IMG/VR virus record: IMGVR_UViG_3300035703_002616
Span: 1 to 27,267 of that record
Strand: one strand, 5' to 3'
Source: a virus
Length of the DNA: 27,267 bases
Shown here: one piece after another, positions 26,001-27,267 of the stretch
Layout: every line of letters begins with the position of its first letter
Numbering within the stretch: position 1 is the stretch's first letter
Notes under the pieces: generated by a model
Databases searched by the model: none
What the model was told of the DNA's origin: nothing
What the model saw: only the letters and a program-made list of their open reading frames with translations
Made by a program: the position numbers and the translations under genes

Positions 26001-27267
26001 TAGGTTCAAACACAGCAAATTCGGTATTTATTGATAGTTTATCCGACGTTGTTACTACAATTTCTGATATTCCAACTTCATTTATAAAAGGATCTGATGG
26101 ACTTCACATTAAAGTAAATCATCCAAATCACGGAATGTATGCAGCAAACAATATTGTAACAATTAGTGGAGTTGAATCTGACATTCCACCAACGACTTTA
26201 TCGGCAGATTACTCACAAACAGCAACTACTAATATTTCAGTAGGAAATACATCTTTGTTGGGAACTTTTGAAAATGTTGCTGTTTCTGAAAACAATCCTG
26301 GATATATTTTAATTGGTTCGGAAATAATTAAATATACAAATGTTTCTGGAAACTTTTTAACAGGCATTACCAGAGAAATTGATGATACGTTATCTTCATC
26401 ATACAATTCTGGACTACTTGTATTTAAATACGAGTTTAATGGAGTATCTTTAAGAAGAATAAACAAGTCGCATAAATTTACTGATATTGATTTGCAAAAA
26501 TATCCAATTGAAATTGATTCGTATTATATAAAAATAGATCAAACTTCCGGTGGAGTTGACAGATCTTCTGGAAATGCAAATTCATATCCAGAATTATATT
26601 TAAAGGAAAATAAATCTGGTGGAAATTATATTAATGTTTCACAGCAAAAGAAATCTCTATATGGCATTAAAGCAACACAAAATATACCATTCAATTTAAT
26701 TAGACCTAATATTCAAGCATTGACACCACAATCTACAACTATTGATGCAAATGTTAGAACATTTAGTGGAACTAGTGTGAATGGAAATGAAATTTCATTT
26801 GTTGATCAAGGATTTGAAAAAATATCTTTGAATTCAAATAATTATTTTGATTCTACTAGAATTATTACATCCATTCCAAACCAAAATGACAGATTAGATA
26901 ATTATCCACAAAAGAGATCCTTAACTTTAGAATTATTACTTAAAACAAATAATTCAAATGTTTCTCCAATAATTGATTTAGATAGAGTTAACATTGTTAC
27001 TACTTTTAATCGTATAAATGATCCAATAGAAGACTTTATAAAAGATAGAAGAGTTAATGAGAATGATTCTGATCCAAATGCTGCGATTTATATTTCAAAA
27101 CCAGTATTTTTAGATAAGACAGCAGACTCATTGAAAGTATTATTTGATGCATATAGAGATGCTTCAAATGATATAAGAGTTTTATATAAACTTTTTAGAA
27201 TGGATTCAAACATTAATGATCAAATTTATGAATTATTCCCAGGATATGAAAACCTTGATGTTAATGG
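20021..27267 (+). CDS. very large DUF4815-type structural protein, 3' end beyond the window
   Basis: Open from ATG 20021 to the right edge: 2415 complete codons without a stop. GGAG (20005-20008) lies 12 bases upstream. The N-terminus PYNDDFDATKGYQRVLFKPG and the following QSRELTTLQTILQDQIEKFG are characteristic of DUF4815 proteins of T4-like cyanophages; this domain covers roughly the first 600 residues. A later landmark is SRWVDPLAQSFEV near 1638-1650, then a GxGY pair (NPGTGYTSTSK and QGGSGYSEGDLLTV) near 1890-1950, then an 'EIIKYT...LTGITREID' unit near 2095-2125. The last visible part (YKLFRM...LFPGYENLDVNG) resembles the region shortly before the C-terminus in relatives, so most of the gene is probably present. 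It is probably a peripheral baseplate or tail-fibre-attachment protein. Equating it with T4 gp10 is not supported here. Confidence 0.9.
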   Translation, partial: MPQNINLNVTPYNDDFDATKGYQRVLFKPGTPIQSRELTTLQTILQDQIEKFGKHFFKEGSVVIPGQSYYDPEYYCVQVDENHLGIPVSEYISNLIGKTIKGETSGVTAKVENYIKNTESDNNNNTLYIKYQSSSDIDFQTNTFIDGENLIVTESVDYSLGTISANSSFATTIISDSVKIGSAAKIEEGVYFIRGFFLTVNKQTVILDQYSNTPSYRVGFYVNEELAVASRKYSDLFDNAQGFSNYSAPGADRLRIEVSLIKKQINDFNDENFIEILRIENGILQKFVDETNYSLIRDELAKRTFDESGDYCVTPFSLKLRESLNDRIGNNGIYLPTQKTSQGNQPSENLATITISPGKAYVRGYEVTTINSVFADYQKPRDTQKFKNQSIPFSLGKQFLINNVYGSKPIGISTLSTIKLYSDRTITFGVSSGEEIGSARIYNLKLKNAEYKDATSQFECSIYDAQTYTKLTLNTSSTIDSSSFIQGKSSGASGYLVESVSNSNVLKLYQVSGSFIEDEQILVNDSEVNRSISEVKDYSLFDVHRIFSPASGIGGTFSADLVLDVPYYMSEPGTNYTISSTGTVTSSKEFVGVSVGDIVSYTKKFETVPTFNKVISIGQNLKTIGITSTTSVSGICSGLLPQSDIETSDFKILSSDIKNIKNSYLYSVFPHNNISNIDLTNSSITIKKSYSISVSSNSYSQTLETDENLTLVKFDEEDYSLTYKNTGVVESLNDQKLTISGRTITLQNLSISSGDAVLTVTYTKSNAKVRKKIYNRNNSITINRSSLERSGISTDGLTYSSVYGTRVQDKVISLNVCDVESIIGIFESSTTNNPSLPKVSLINQSRNLLNAIKGERIVGEISNSVASFVGQPSLNEVEFVYLNDSRFLSSEKILFEESGITANVNLVYVGDRNIKDSFEFDNGQRQEYYDFSRIVRKKDAEKPTRRIKVVFNNYTIDPTDTGDFVSVSSYDNDRYSYDIPNIGFIRNTDIIDVRPRVSPYSGNKSPFDFSSRIFETENGSSRDVISENNNIVLSYDVYLPRIDKVYLTKDGVFSIKQGVSSLDPKPPESLNSALEIATIYSPAYLYNPNDSKIITKNHKRYTMKDISGLEDRISNIEYYTSLSLLELETQNLLIRDISTGLDRFKCGFFVDNFKSLFGGDVENNLFKCSIDTQNGILRPQHYTTSLDLILYNSDLLNSPNIVKKGDLLCLKYDESVYTKNEFATRIENVNPFNTVNWIGTIELNPSSDTWVDEIRDANDNGIIKSEGNYDALLTSGLLETRWNTWETNWLGENTVDGPILGKIELSKNVSSTNWKNVSSTTGRRKQVRDVTTTTENLNFLEKTTIKTFNQKRSGIQYNISEKFDEISLGEKIVSTDLISKMRSRNIEIVAKALKPNTQMYVFFDKVDMTSFFVPKLLQIKNVSGTFIVGEKITGKLENSDRSIVFRLAQLNHKYGPYNNPTEVYAVNPYSITEGLGANYSTTSSILNVDTESLQIQSSSEYFGSVIEGMTLIGQQSKATAVLTNQKIITDSSGTVIGSLFIPSSSDNSANPSFNTGTKTLTLTTSPTNLPINGSRESLAETNFTSSGIINTVVDQTIQIRNAKIEPKEVFDELPPTTITEIELVAKKSIDRGTITQSRWVDPLAQSFEVTEKPGIFITKCDVFFKTKPINSNIPVRLQIRTMQTGLPTEEILPFSEVFLEPSKVNISDDGKTETTFEFESPVYLSGSTSYSIVLLSASNEYNVWISRMGEEDISTINRPDSEKIIVSQQPTLGSLFKSQNGATWDPSQLEDLKFVLYKANFTIQPGSIQLHNPDLDIGNDQIASLPSNPISAKSKTNLINLSNGLNNTQQGYLSPGITITQNNNSNFTGSFVKKLGAIGISSTLSIANPGTGYTSTSKLYTNILTKSVSGNGFGARIDLQIVNSVAVAATVTQGGSGYSEGDLLTVDSTETDGLGKKLIISIPNNAGIISAYNSLLVTNIQGSPLIDQVNPIIIGSNTANSVFIDSLSDVVTTISDIPTSFIKGSDGLHIKVNHPNHGMYAANNIVTISGVESDIPPTTLSADYSQTATTNISVGNTSLLGTFENVAVSENNPGYILIGSEIIKYTNVSGNFLTGITREIDDTLSSSYNSGLLVFKYEFNGVSLRRINKSHKFTDIDLQKYPIEIDSYYIKIDQTSGGVDRSSGNANSYPELYLKENKSGGNYINVSQQKKSLYGIKATQNIPFNLIRPNIQALTPQSTTIDANVRTFSGTSVNGNEISFVDQGFEKISLNSNNYFDSTRIITSIPNQNDRLDNYPQKRSLTLELLLKTNNSNVSPIIDLDRVNIVTTFNRINDPIEDFIKDRRVNENDSDPNAAIYISKPVFLDKTADSLKVLFDAYRDASNDIRVLYKLFRMDSNINDQIYELFPGYENLDVN

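Noticed and set aside
20021-27267. The DUF4815 protein as T4 gp10
   Set aside because: Its position after gp8 suggests it, but no gp10 sequence signature is visible and it is at least four times longer.

Overview
This window looks like part of a T4-like myovirus genome. It is most likely a marine cyanophage, although the host cannot be proved from the sequence. The DNA is strongly AT-rich, all genes lie on the + strand and are packed tightly, and several starts overlap the previous stop (ATGA, TAATG). Four genes have recognisable baseplate proteins: gp25, gp6, gp8 and a very large DUF4815-type structural protein. A fifth, 4074-residue gene sits where T4 has gene 7. A SpeD-type S-adenosylmethionine decarboxylase, a glycosyltransferase and an HNH homing-type endonuclease are the usual accessory genes of such phages. 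T4/cyanophage-type late promoter motifs (NATAAATA) lie before speD, gp25 and gp8.

Layout: 1-229 is a noncoding, repeat-rich stretch with several short direct repeats and one 24-bp palindrome. 230-2257 is an accessory block: an HNH endonuclease with three copies of a small basic module, two tiny overlapping genes, and a GT-A type glycosyltransferase. It ends in a strong intrinsic terminator (core 2292-2335) wrapped by an additional outer stem. 2409-3879 carries a 51-residue basic protein, a 218-residue protein of unknown function, speD, and a 79-residue protein whose ribosome binding site lies in a predicted hairpin. 3920-18415 is gp25, gp6 and the 4074-residue protein, joined without gaps. 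18446-27267 is gp8 and the DUF4815 protein, which runs off the right edge.

The baseplate genes work together. gp25 and gp6 build the wedge around the tail hub and gp25 nucleates the sheath. The giant protein is inferred to take the gp7 place in the wedge, and gp8 docks to the wedge periphery. The DUF4815 protein is a probable outer baseplate or tail component. SpeD would supply decarboxylated SAM for polyamine synthesis during infection, and its own late-type promoter would put it on the structural-gene timetable.

The most interesting material is the architecture of the giant protein: a YHYH-family domain whose name-giving motif has lost both histidines, a seven-fold repeat resembling a beta-propeller near the C-terminus, and about fifteen copies of a Gly-rich 'GxGY' module. 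Copies of that module also occur in gp8 and in the DUF4815 protein, so the three adjacent genes seem to have exchanged or amplified the same building blocks.
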